From Candidatus Bathyarchaeota archaeon (GTDB lineage Archaea; Thermoproteota; Bathyarchaeia; Bathyarchaeales; Bathycorpusculaceae): DNA of 6,860 nt. Each line of letters begins with the position of its first letter. The first letter of the stretch is position 1. The position numbers and the translations under genes are program-made. A model generated the notes under the pieces. That model made no database searches, was not told the origin of the DNA, and saw only the letters and a program-made list of their open reading frames with translations. Shown here piece by piece: positions 1 through 5,535 of the stretch. The stretch lies in NCBI GenBank assembly GCA_016649625.1, contig JAENXI010000050.1, forward strand, positions 1 through 6,860, read 5' to 3'.

Positions 1-130
1 TTCGAGATATAATAGAAACATAAGTTGCAGCTCCCCCTAAAGCTACAATCGGATTATTCCAGTTTGGTAGCTTAATTGAGTCTATAGAAAAATGACCAAC
101 TACCACAATATCAGACTTTTGAATTTCCAT
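1..130 (-). CDS. PfkB-family (ribokinase-like) carbohydrate/nucleoside kinase, N-terminal fragment
   Basis: Reading leftward from the ATG at 130-128 gives 43 codons that stay open to the window edge, so only the N-terminus is present. The fragment reads MEIQKSDIVVVGHFSIDSI, then a short loop, then ALGGAATYVSIISR. A first beta strand ending in VGHFSID, followed by a GG-A-xY-xA-type motif near residues 32-37, is the classic start of PfkB/ribokinase enzymes, where these residues form the sugar- or nucleoside-binding face. Family members phosphorylate a sugar or nucleoside with ATP in the cytoplasm; the substrate cannot be told from this piece. An AGGA (137-140) lies 6 bases upstream of the ATG and supports this start. 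The gene lies downstream of NAC on the same strand but is separated by 134 bp with its own TATA-like element, so it may be transcribed independently. I am sure of the fold family and not of the substrate. Confidence 0.8.
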   Translation of the reverse strand, partial: MEIQKSDIVVVGHFSIDSIKLPNWNNPIVALGGAATYVSIISR

Positions 131-162
131 AACAAGTCCTTAAAAAAAGTAATAGTTGCCCT

Positions 163-170
163 CTATATAG
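163..170 (-). promoter_or_regulatory. Candidate TATA box for the PfkB-family kinase
   Basis: The self-complementary octamer CTATATAG lies about 36 bases upstream of the kinase ATG on the minus strand. With the usual archaeal spacing of about 25 bases from TATA centre to start site, transcription would begin near 141 and leave a leader of about 10 bases that still contains the AGGA. This is a motif and spacing argument only. Confidence 0.4.
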
Positions 171-206
171 AAATATCCAATCTACTTTAGCTAACTTTTG
201 TTCTAT

Positions 207-232
207 AATTAATTATTTTTAAATAATTAATT
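207..232. repeat. Perfect AT-only inverted repeat between NAC and the kinase
   Basis: Arms 207-218 (AATTAATTATTT) and 221-232 are exact reverse complements separated by two bases, all A/T. The element lies 33 bases past the NAC stop and upstream of the kinase promoter. It could be a weak transcript-end hairpin for NAC, a protein-binding palindrome, or a chance product of AT-rich DNA. There is no convincing T-tract after it on the minus strand, so I do not call it a terminator. Confidence 0.5.
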
Positions 233-264
233 TCGAACCCAAGATCGTTGTAAACATTAAGGTG

Positions 265-618
265 TTATGATTGTAGCAACAAAATGGCTTTAGCTAAATC
301 GCCTTCGCACTCTTCTAAAGCATTTTTAGCTTCCTGTAAATTTTTACCCGTTTGATCAGCTACCAATTTTACATCTTCTTCTGAAACATTAAAACTAGTA
401 CTGTTGTTTTCAGAAGCTTTTTCAACTATTTTTCCACCAATAATTTGAAATATTTTTTGACCTTGCATCTCAAGAATGGAAACCTCAGGATGTTCTATTG
501 TAATCTCTTTTGTGGTGGTTCGTATTATTACTTCTTCAACATTGTCTACTCCACCCATATTCATCCCCATCTTTTTCATCATACGTCTTGCTCCTCTGGG
601 ATTCATACGTCTGTTCAT
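265..618 (-). CDS. nac: Nascent polypeptide-associated complex protein (archaeal NAC)
   Basis: This is the archaeal homologue of alpha-NAC, which forms a homodimer, binds ribosomes and contacts nascent chains as they leave the exit tunnel. The 117-residue length is typical. Residues 1-22 are rich in Arg, Lys, Met and Gly (RRMNPRGARRMMKKMGM), the usual ribosome-contacting leader. Residues about 27-66 form the NAC barrel, with VEEVIIRT and the conserved QKIFQIIGG stretch. Residues about 78-117 form the UBA helical bundle (VSEEDVKLVADQTG, then ALEECEGDLAKAILLL). The start at 618 is preceded by a purine-rich GGAAGTGA about 7 bases upstream, a near match to the archaeal ribosome-binding site. The PUA gene lies 45 bp upstream on the same strand, so the two are probably cotranscribed. 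The plus-strand open frame across this region is a shadow. Confidence 0.96.
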   Translation of the reverse strand: MNRRMNPRGARRMMKKMGMNMGGVDNVEEVIIRTTTKEITIEHPEVSILEMQGQKIFQIIGGKIVEKASENNSTSFNVSEEDVKLVADQTGKNLQEAKNALEECEGDLAKAILLLQS

Positions 619-663
619 AATATTTCACTTCCACTGTGTAATCTGCTAAAGAGATTCATATAC

Positions 664-1131
664 TTAACTTTCTTTTCGACCATGTCTAACTTTCACAGCG
701 ACTCCTGTTTTAAGTGCCAACATTTCAGAACCTGACAACAGAGCGCGTCCAACTGCTAACACTTTATTTTTTTCATCTAGAATGATAACTTCGTTTTGAG
801 CTCTAATTTCTTCATCAGCTTTTACTACGTGAACTGCAAAAACATCTCCACCTGAGACTATAGGGTCGGTTACATCATTTTGAACATTCACAAAACATCT
901 AAACATCTTTCTTTTTTCAATAAGAAGTAAACCTGCTAGAATACTAATGGAAAACAAACCATCAGTTGGACGTAATGTGGCAAGTCTTTTGCCATTTAAC
1001 TTGACGAAACGTATTCTGCCAGTGGTTCTAGAAAATAATATCTCTGTTTCTTCTGGAAAGAGAGTGATACCAGCATTTTTTCCAAATTGATAATTAGCTA
1101 TACTTCTAATCTTCCTAAGTGAACTATTCAT
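664..1131 (-). CDS. PUA-domain RNA-binding protein (TIGR00451-like, related to the C-terminal half of archaeal tRNA transglycosylase-like proteins)
   Basis: The protein is 155 residues with two parts. Residues about 11-70 form a pre-PUA module with ANYQFGKNAGITLFP, a basic SRTTGRIRFVKLNG segment and LATLRPTDGLFSISILAG. Residues about 76-151 form a PUA domain, with VSGGDVFAVHVVKADEEIRA, then VGRALLSGSEM and the terminal KVRHGRK. The YQFG-xx-AG-xxLF signature is shared with the C-terminal part of the archaeosine-pathway proteins (ArcTGT/ArcS type), but the catalytic transglycosylase domain is absent, so this is a stand-alone RNA-binding unit. It probably binds structured RNA (tRNA or rRNA); the target is unknown. 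AAGGTTGAT lies just upstream of the ATG at 1131 and resembles the AGGTGAT ribosome-binding core. It leads the leftward transcript, with NAC 45 bp downstream, which suggests a ribosome-linked role (inference). Confidence 0.85.
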   Translation of the reverse strand: MNSSLRKIRSIANYQFGKNAGITLFPEETEILFSRTTGRIRFVKLNGKRLATLRPTDGLFSISILAGLLLIEKRKMFRCFVNVQNDVTDPIVSGGDVFAVHVVKADEEIRAQNEVIILDEKNKVLAVGRALLSGSEMLALKTGVAVKVRHGRKES

Positions 1132-1165
1132 TTTATCAACCTTTCAACTCTGAAGTATTCGACAA

Positions 1166-1173
1166 CTATAAAC
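1166..1173. promoter_or_regulatory. Candidate shared TATA box of the divergent MBF1 and PUA-NAC transcripts
   Basis: CTATAAAC on the plus strand reads GTTTATAG on the minus strand, and both are plausible archaeal TATA boxes. Its centre is 41 bases before the MBF1 GTG (1211) and 38 bases before the PUA ATG (1131). A start site about 25 bases away would give leaders of roughly 14-16 bases either way, each keeping its ribosome-binding site. A second A/T run at 1182-1191 (AATAATAAAA) is an alternative for the minus direction. Confidence 0.45.
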
Positions 1174-1210
1174 ATCACCACAATAATAAAAACAGCCTAG
1201 GTGACAAGTC

Positions 1211-1747
1211 GTGAGATGTGAAGTTTGTGGACGAAAAATTCGCACAGATCCAACTAGAGCCTTAATTGAAGGAGCTATTCTAACTGTTTGTTTTGAATGC
1301 TCTAAACATGGAAAAAAGATAACAGATGAGGAGTTTAATCAAAAATCTGTTCCATTAAAAAAAGCACCGGTATCTTATTCAATTAAACCAATAAAAAAGA
1401 GAAAAATTGAAACAAAAATTGAGATTACACAAGAATTAGTATCCGATTATCCATCAAAAATAAGACAAGCTCGAGAAAAACTAAACCTGTCCCATGAAGA
1501 CCTTGGGAAAAAAATAAATGTGAAAACCTCAGTTATAAGCAAGCTTGAAACTGGAAAAATTTCACCTAATAATAAGTTAGTGTCTAAACTTGAGTATGGT
1601 CTAAAACTAAAGCTTTTAATTCCAATATCAAAAGATGATACTCCAAGCGTTTTTTCTAAATCATCAAACCATGCATTGACGATGGGGGATCTTATTATAT
1701 TGAACAAGAAAGACGGGGAGGAGCCCACAGAACGAAAGGCATCATAA
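1211..1747 (+). CDS. mbf1: Multiprotein bridging factor 1 (archaeal MBF1), zinc ribbon plus XRE-type helix-turn-helix
   Basis: The 178-residue protein has an N-terminal zinc ribbon with C3-x2-C6 and C27-x2-C30, inside the archaeal MBF1 signature CEVCGRKI...RALIEGAxLxVCxEC. A lysine-rich linker covers about 45-78, and an XRE/Cro-type HTH covers about 80-137 (KIRQAREKLNLSHEDLGKKI, then SVISKLETGKISP). The C-terminal ALTMGDLIILNKK matches the conserved end of archaeal MBF1. In eukaryotes MBF1 bridges activators and TBP; archaeal MBF1 has been linked to the small ribosomal subunit, and its regulatory role is less clear. Translation starts with GTG at 1211, backed by AGGTGA (1199-1204) six bases upstream, an excellent match to the 16S 3' end. 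The 3' end overlaps hflX by 16 bp if hflX starts at 1732, and it carries the hflX ribosome-binding site. The minus-strand open frame here is a shadow. Confidence 0.94.
   Translation: MRCEVCGRKIRTDPTRALIEGAILTVCFECSKHGKKITDEEFNQKSVPLKKAPVSYSIKPIKKRKIETKIEITQELVSDYPSKIRQAREKLNLSHEDLGKKINVKTSVISKLETGKISPNNKLVSKLEYGLKLKLLIPISKDDTPSVFSKSSNHALTMGDLIILNKKDGEEPTERKAS
1715..1723 (+). promoter_or_regulatory. Strong ribosome-binding site for hflX inside the MBF1 coding end
   Basis: GGGGAGGAG contains the GGAGG core complementary to the 3' end of 16S rRNA. It lies 8-10 bases before the ACG at 1732 and far (more than 170 bases) from the first in-frame ATG at 1900. Its placement decides the start of hflX and argues that ribosomes are meant to initiate around 1732. 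Confidence 0.65.
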
Positions 1748-3003
1748 TTCAGCGACGATTACGCAATGAAGAAACTAGTTTAGAAGAGCTAAGAAACCTC
1801 GCAGAAGCCGCAGGATACACGATTGTAGCTACAATAACTCAAATAAGAAGAGCTGATCCGAAATATCAAATTGGTAAAGGAAAAGTTGAAGAAATCAAAA
1901 TGCTTATCAAAGAAACCGGTGCAGAAATACTCCTTTTTGACAATCGCTTGAAACCCAGTCAATCCTATAATTTAGTTAAAGCTACAGGAATCGATGCGAT
2001 AGATCGTTTTAAACTAATTCTAGAAATATTTACAAAGAATGCTCACACCAAAGAAGCCAAACTCCAAATTCAACTTGTGACTCTTGAGTATGAACGTGCT
2101 CACGCCAAACAAAGAGCAAGATTAGCTAAAATTGCAGAACAGCCGGGTTTTATGGGCCTTGGAGGTTATGACGTAGATGTTATCCATGAAGCAATAAATC
2201 GTCAAATTCAAACAATTCTACATAAACTTAAAAAAATTCGAGATAAAAGATCTTTACACCGTACTAGAAGAACTGAATTAGGCTTTTTGTCTATATCTCT
2301 TGCTGGTTATACAAGTGCTGGCAAAAGCTCTTTGTTTAATAGTCTAGCCGACGAAAATGCGGAAGTAAACCAAGCTCTCTTTACTACACTTTCAACTACT
2401 ACAAGACTTTTCGAGTTTTCCAACAGAAAATTTTTACTAATAGATACTGTTGGCTTTATTGATCGATTGCCAATAAGACTAATAGAAGCTTTTCATTCTA
2501 CACTTGAAGAAACTATTTACTCTGATCTAATAATATTGGTTTTAGATATAAGTGAACCAGTGGATATTATTGAGAAAAAAAATAACATTTGTCTTGAGAC
2601 TATAGAACGTATAGGCGCCTCAGGTATACCTATTATAACTGCTATAAATAAAATTGATTTAGTTTCAGAACGTGAAACTCAACAAAAACTTGAAGCTTTA
2701 AAAACGCTAATAAAAAATCCAATTCTTATATCTGCATTATATAAAACAAACCTTGACTCGCTTAAACAAAAAATCCTGCAACGATTAGAAGGTTATGTTA
2801 AAGCCTCATTTTCAATTCCAATAAATGTGCAAACAATGCCATTTATTTCTTGGATTCATGAAAAAACAGCTGTGGAAGAAACAAAATACAATAATGATTC
2901 AGTAAACGTTATTTTTAAAACGAATCCTCAGTTTGTAAAAAGAGTAAAAAAAAGAGTGCAAGAGTTCAATGGTAAATTTGAAACACTCCCCGAAAATATC
3001 TGA
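1732..3003 (+). CDS. hflX: HflX-type ribosome-associated GTPase, apparently with an ACG start
   Basis: HflX is a translational GTPase that binds ribosomes and can split stalled or idle ones. The first ATG is at 1900, but the same frame is open upstream to a stop at 1657 and encodes the family N-terminus: IIIQRRLRNEETSLEELRNL, then AEAAGYTIVATITQIRRADP and KYQIGKGKVEEIK. No ATG, GTG or TTG occurs in that stretch. ACG at 1732 gives (M)KGIIIQRRL, the expected HflX beginning, and lies just after GGGGAGGAG. The resulting 423 residues are normal for archaeal HflX; starting at 1900 would lose 56. In this numbering, G1 is GYTSAGKS (192-199), G2 lies in LFTTLSTTTR (216-225), G3 is DTVGF (238-242), G4 is NKID (306-309) and G5 is SA (334-335). 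The C-terminal domain follows from about 355. The ACG could also be a single-base error or variant of ATG. The gene overlaps MBF1 by 16 bp and trm56 by 35 bp. Confidence 0.9.
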   Translation, partial: TKGIIIQRRLRNEETSLEELRNLAEAAGYTIVATITQIRRADPKYQIGKGKVEEIKMLIKETGAEILLFDNRLKPSQSYNLVKATGIDAIDRFKLILEIFTKNAHTKEAKLQIQLVTLEYERAHAKQRARLAKIAEQPGFMGLGGYDVDVIHEAINRQIQTILHKLKKIRDKRSLHRTRRTELGFLSISLAGYTSAGKSSLFNSLADENAEVNQALFTTLSTTTRLFEFSNRKFLLIDTVGFIDRLPIRLIEAFHSTLEETIYSDLIILVLDISEPVDIIEKKNNICLETIERIGASGIPIITAINKIDLVSERETQQKLEALKTLIKNPILISALYKTNLDSLKQKILQRLEGYVKASFSIPINVQTMPFISWIHEKTAVEETKYNNDSVNVIFKTNPQFVKRVKKRVQEFNGKFETLPENI

Positions 3004-3559
3004 TCAAGATAGAACAAAGCAACAGATTGTTGTGCTCAGGTGGGGTCATAGGGTCCACAGGGATGCGAGATTAACTAGTCATGTTGCTCTTACTGCACGA
3101 GCATTGGGTTGTTCAGGTTTTATTTTATCCGATTCAGAAGATGGGAAACTAAAAGAAACAGTGGAAAAAATTACCCAAAATTGGGGTGGTGACTTCTTTT
3201 TTGAAATGGGTAATTCATGGAAAACAACTATTAAAAATTGGAAATCTAAAGATGGTATAATTGTTCATCTTACAGCTTATGGGGAAAATATCCAAATCAG
3301 CAATGTTTTGAATAAAATCAAGGAATTAAAAAATGATATACTGCTACTTGTTGGAAGTCAAAAAGTTCCAAAAGTTTTTTACACAAATGAAGTTTCAAAC
3401 TTTAATGTTTCAATTGGAAATCAACCGCATTCAGAATGTTCTGCGTTAGCAATATTTCTTGACAGATTTTTTGAAGGCAAAGAACTATCTTCAAGTTTTA
3501 GAAAAGCAAAAATTAAAATTGTACCCCAAAAAAGAGGAAAAAAAACACTACTTACATGA
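2969..3559 (+). CDS. trm56: tRNA (cytidine-56-2'-O)-methyltransferase, aTrm56 family
   Basis: aTrm56 is an archaeal SPOUT-class enzyme that methylates the ribose of C56 in the T-loop of tRNA, using S-adenosylmethionine, and so stabilises the tRNA elbow. The 196-residue protein shows the family start VVLRWGHRVHRDARLTSHVA (residues 21-40), the HLTAYG motif (100-105), and the two strands of the trefoil knot that bind the cofactor: LLLVGSQKVP (about 125-134) and VSIGNQPHSECSALAIFLDR (147-166). The length fits the family. The first ATG (2969) overlaps hflX by 35 bp and adds about 20 residues before the conserved start. Homologues usually begin close to the VLRxGHR motif, so the GTG at 3032 is a possible alternative, although it would leave almost nothing before the motif. 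Neither start has a strong ribosome-binding site, which fits reinitiation after hflX. Adjacency to TFE is familiar from other archaea. Confidence 0.93.
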   Translation: MVNLKHSPKISDQDRTKQQIVVLRWGHRVHRDARLTSHVALTARALGCSGFILSDSEDGKLKETVEKITQNWGGDFFFEMGNSWKTTIKNWKSKDGIIVHLTAYGENIQISNVLNKIKELKNDILLLVGSQKVPKVFYTNEVSNFNVSIGNQPHSECSALAIFLDRFFEGKELSSSFRKAKIKIVPQKRGKKTLLT

Positions 3560-3564
3560 CTATT

Positions 3565-3574
3565 CTATAAAAAG
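3565..3574 (+). promoter_or_regulatory. Candidate TATA box for the TFE-HD-DUF2110 part of the cluster
   Basis: CTATAAAAAG begins 6 bases after the trm56 stop. Transcription starting about 25 bases downstream (near 3594) would give a leader of about 38 bases that includes AAAGG (3618-3622), 10 bases before the TFE ATG. A second TATA-like GTTTATAATT (3598-3607) would start transcription near 3628 and give an almost leaderless TFE message. This 73-bp gap is the only sizeable break in the rightward cluster, so an internal promoter is plausible but unproven. Confidence 0.4.
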
Positions 3575-3632
3575 AATTGAGAAGAGTTTTATTCCAGGTT
3601 TATAATTATCATTAATTAAAGGAAAACAGATT

Positions 3633-4148
3633 ATGTCATCCACTATTGTTGATGAAACATTATTGAAAGTTGCAGCAGCACTCGGAGAAGACGATGCCAT
3701 GTTGCTAATTGATCATCTTAAGCAAACAACAAACGAAACCACAGACGATGCAATAGCTAACACAACTGGTATTAGATTAAATTTAGTACGTAAAATTCTC
3801 TACAAGCTCTATGACCATTCTCTTGTAAGTCTAAGAAGAACCAGAGACCCAAAAACAGGTTGGTTTATTTTTCACTGGAAACTGCAACCTAATCAGCTTG
3901 AAGGATTTATTCTAAGTCAAAAACGAAGAGTGCTTGAAAAACTTAGTGTTCGTCTAGATTATGAAAAAAATCATGATTTCTACTATTGTGGAAATCCAGA
4001 ATGCAAAAAAATTCCGTTTGGGGAGGCAGTGGAACTAGTTTTTCACTGTCCTACATGTGAAAAATCTATGTCTCATTGTGAAAATAAGAAAATAGTTGAA
4101 ACCTTATCCAAGAAAGTGGAACAGGTAAGGAATGAACTGGGTGAGTGA
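3633..4148 (+). CDS. tfe: Transcription initiation factor TFE, alpha subunit
   Basis: TFE is the archaeal relative of TFIIE-alpha. It joins the TBP-TFB-RNA polymerase complex, helps open the promoter and contacts the polymerase clamp and stalk. The 171-residue protein has an N-terminal winged helix (about 5-90). Its recognition region reads TTDDAIANTTGIRLNLVRKI, followed by YKLYDHSLVSLRRTRDP and the hydrophobic GWFIFHWKL wing. A helical linker (91-112) leads to a zinc ribbon with C119-x4-C124 and C139-x2-C142. The first pair is spaced by four residues rather than the more familiar two. FGEAVELVFHCPTCEKSM is the usual TFE ribbon core. The start at 3633 is supported by AAAGG ten bases upstream. 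The end overlaps the HD gene by 17 bp, implying coupled translation. Confidence 0.95.
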   Translation: MSSTIVDETLLKVAAALGEDDAMLLIDHLKQTTNETTDDAIANTTGIRLNLVRKILYKLYDHSLVSLRRTRDPKTGWFIFHWKLQPNQLEGFILSQKRRVLEKLSVRLDYEKNHDFYYCGNPECKKIPFGEAVELVFHCPTCEKSMSHCENKKIVETLSKKVEQVRNELGE

Positions 4149-4671
4149 AAAACTTCCTACTAGAAAAGAAGCATTAGTCTTTCTCAAAGAACATGATTGT
4201 TCTGACAAAGTTATTAACCATTGTACGGCAGTTGCTGGACTAGCACTAAAAACTGCGATAGTCATTCAAGGTAGAGGTATCTTGGTTGATTCTCATCTTG
4301 TGGAAATTGGTGCCCTTCTTCATGATATTGGCAGATCGAAAACTCATAATATTGATCATGCAATTATTGGAGCTAGAATTGCAAAACAGGCAGCTTTACC
4401 TGAATCTATTATTTCAATAATCAAAAGACATGTGGGAGCCGGAATAACCCCGGATGAAGCAAAAAAATTGGGATGGAAGAAAGATATCTATATGCCAATT
4501 ACACTTGAAGAAAAGATTGTAACTTATGCTGATAACCTAATCGAAAAATCTAAACCTGCTCCAGTAGAAATTATTATTGAGAAATTAATCAAAGAAGAAA
4601 AAATCGAAGCGGCTAATAGAGTGAAAAAACTTGATGAAGAAATAAACAATTTGATTGGTATAAAAACATGA
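4132..4671 (+). CDS. HD-domain metal-dependent phosphohydrolase (TIGR00295-like archaeal family)
   Basis: The 179-residue protein is a compact HD-superfamily enzyme. Candidate metal ligands are H30, H64-D65 in the HDIG motif (ALLHDIGRSK), H76 in NIDHAIIGA, H100 in IIKRHVGAG, and D134 in TYADNLIEKS. The order H...HD...H...H...D fits an active HD phosphohydrolase acting on a nucleotide, cyclic nucleotide or RNA phosphate, but the substrate is unknown. ATG at 4132 follows AGGTAAGG (4123-4130) closely; GTG at 4141 (the fourth codon) is an alternative that would cut the overlap with TFE to 8 bp. The gene ends with the TGA of an ATGA overlap with the DUF2110 gene, so TFE, HD and DUF2110 are almost certainly made from one transcript. 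The link to transcription or tRNA metabolism comes from context only. Confidence 0.88.
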   Translation: MNWVSEKLPTRKEALVFLKEHDCSDKVINHCTAVAGLALKTAIVIQGRGILVDSHLVEIGALLHDIGRSKTHNIDHAIIGARIAKQAALPESIISIIKRHVGAGITPDEAKKLGWKKDIYMPITLEEKIVTYADNLIEKSKPAPVEIIIEKLIKEEKIEAANRVKKLDEEINNLIGIKT

Positions 4672-5453
4672 CTATACTAACTTTGTTCACAAAAACTAAT
4701 AAAAAAAAGCAAATCACTCAGATCAAACAAAAATTTCGATCTTATTTTGAAAATCTTGATGTTGAAGAAAATATTTTAGGAGTAAATGCTGCTGGATGGC
4801 TACAAGTATCTATTGAAGGTGACGATGAAAAAATAGCAACCAATTACCTGGCTAACAAAATTGGTTTGTGCCCCACTTATATAAGTAATCTTGAAAAAAA
4901 TTCCCCAATAAGTGGACGAATCTCTAAATTTCATGAAAAAAAAGTGACAGTAGATATTGGAGTTTTTAAGCCAAAGATCACTTTGGCAAATATTTCAATA
5001 GAAAAATTGCAGGAGCAACTAATTGAAGATAAAAAAAATAGTTTGAAAAAAATGGCGTCTCTTTTTGGATTAGCAGAAGGTTTGCAAGTAAATATTAATC
5101 TGTTGAATATTAATGAAGAAAAAAACTTTATAGAAGCAGAACTGTCTGACCGGCAAATTTCTTTTTTTAATATTTGGCAGAAATCTTTTCTAGACAGACT
5201 TATCGTTATTGGGTCATCTTATAATGAAGTCAAGAAAGCAATAAGCCTTGCTAGATTAGGTAAAGATGTTATCAACATTGAATCTTTAGGTCTCTTTGAG
5301 CAAGTTTTAATGTGTAAACTGGGAACAGATGCAGCTGGATTGATACCTAGAGTGGGAAAAATTCTGAGGACAGCAAGACTCATAGTTTTTAATCCAAAAA
5401 AAATATACTTGTTTTTAAACAAAAAGAATTGTCCCCAACTGCTTTCTAAATAG
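4668..5453 (+). CDS. DUF2110 family archaeal protein of unknown function
   Basis: The 261-residue protein matches my memory of the archaeal DUF2110 family, for which no function is established. The N-terminal part (1-75) has LGVNAAGWLQVSIEGDDEKI and looks alpha/beta. A central segment (83-104, GRISKFHEKKVTVDIGVFKP) resembles a small beta-barrel with an S1/OB-like pattern of alternating hydrophobics, which might bind nucleic acid (inference). The C-terminal part (175-250) carries the family-like LGTDAAGLIPRVGKIL (218-233) and a hydrophobic end. There is no signal peptide or membrane span, so it is cytoplasmic. The ATG at 4668 overlaps the HD stop as ATGA, which fixes the start. It is the last gene of the rightward cluster and is followed by T-tracts. 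The minus-strand open frame across 5219-5422 is a shadow. Confidence 0.82.
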   Translation: MTILTLFTKTNKKKQITQIKQKFRSYFENLDVEENILGVNAAGWLQVSIEGDDEKIATNYLANKIGLCPTYISNLEKNSPISGRISKFHEKKVTVDIGVFKPKITLANISIEKLQEQLIEDKKNSLKKMASLFGLAEGLQVNINLLNINEEKNFIEAELSDRQISFFNIWQKSFLDRLIVIGSSYNEVKKAISLARLGKDVINIESLGLFEQVLMCKLGTDAAGLIPRVGKILRTARLIVFNPKKIYLFLNKKNCPQLLSK

Positions 5454-5459
5454 TGTAGC

Positions 5460-5529
5460 TTTCTTTTTGAAACCGTTTGGTGTGATGTTGCAAAATCCTC
5501 TAAATTGGGTTATGTGTTTTGAATTTTTT
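5460..5529 (+). terminator. T-tract termination region after DUF2110
   Basis: Two pyrimidine runs follow the stop codon on the plus strand: TTTCTTTTT (5460-5468), and six Ts at 5524-5529. Archaeal polymerase terminates at such T-tracts without needing a hairpin. The gene to the right converges on this junction, so a terminator is expected here. Confidence 0.5.
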
Positions 5530-5535
5530 AGTCTA

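Noticed and set aside
225..245. GGGTTCGAAAT on the minus strand, resembling a tRNA T-loop
   Set aside because: The flanking bases do not form a T-stem, and no acceptor, D or anticodon arm can be drawn around it.
445..735. 96-codon open frame on the plus strand
   Set aside because: It lies antisense to NAC and the PUA gene, both clearly recognisable, and its Cys/His/Phe-rich translation is a typical shadow.
1447..1728. 93-codon open frame on the minus strand
   Set aside because: It is antisense to the MBF1 HTH region, with no ribosome-binding site and no recognisable domain.
1682..1760. A programmed frameshift fusing MBF1 to HflX
   Set aside because: MBF1 ends normally, no slippery heptamer is evident, and a strong ribosome-binding site before ACG 1732 explains hflX expression more simply.
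5219..5422. 67-codon open frame on the minus strand
   Set aside because: It is antisense to the conserved end of DUF2110, with no supporting signal.
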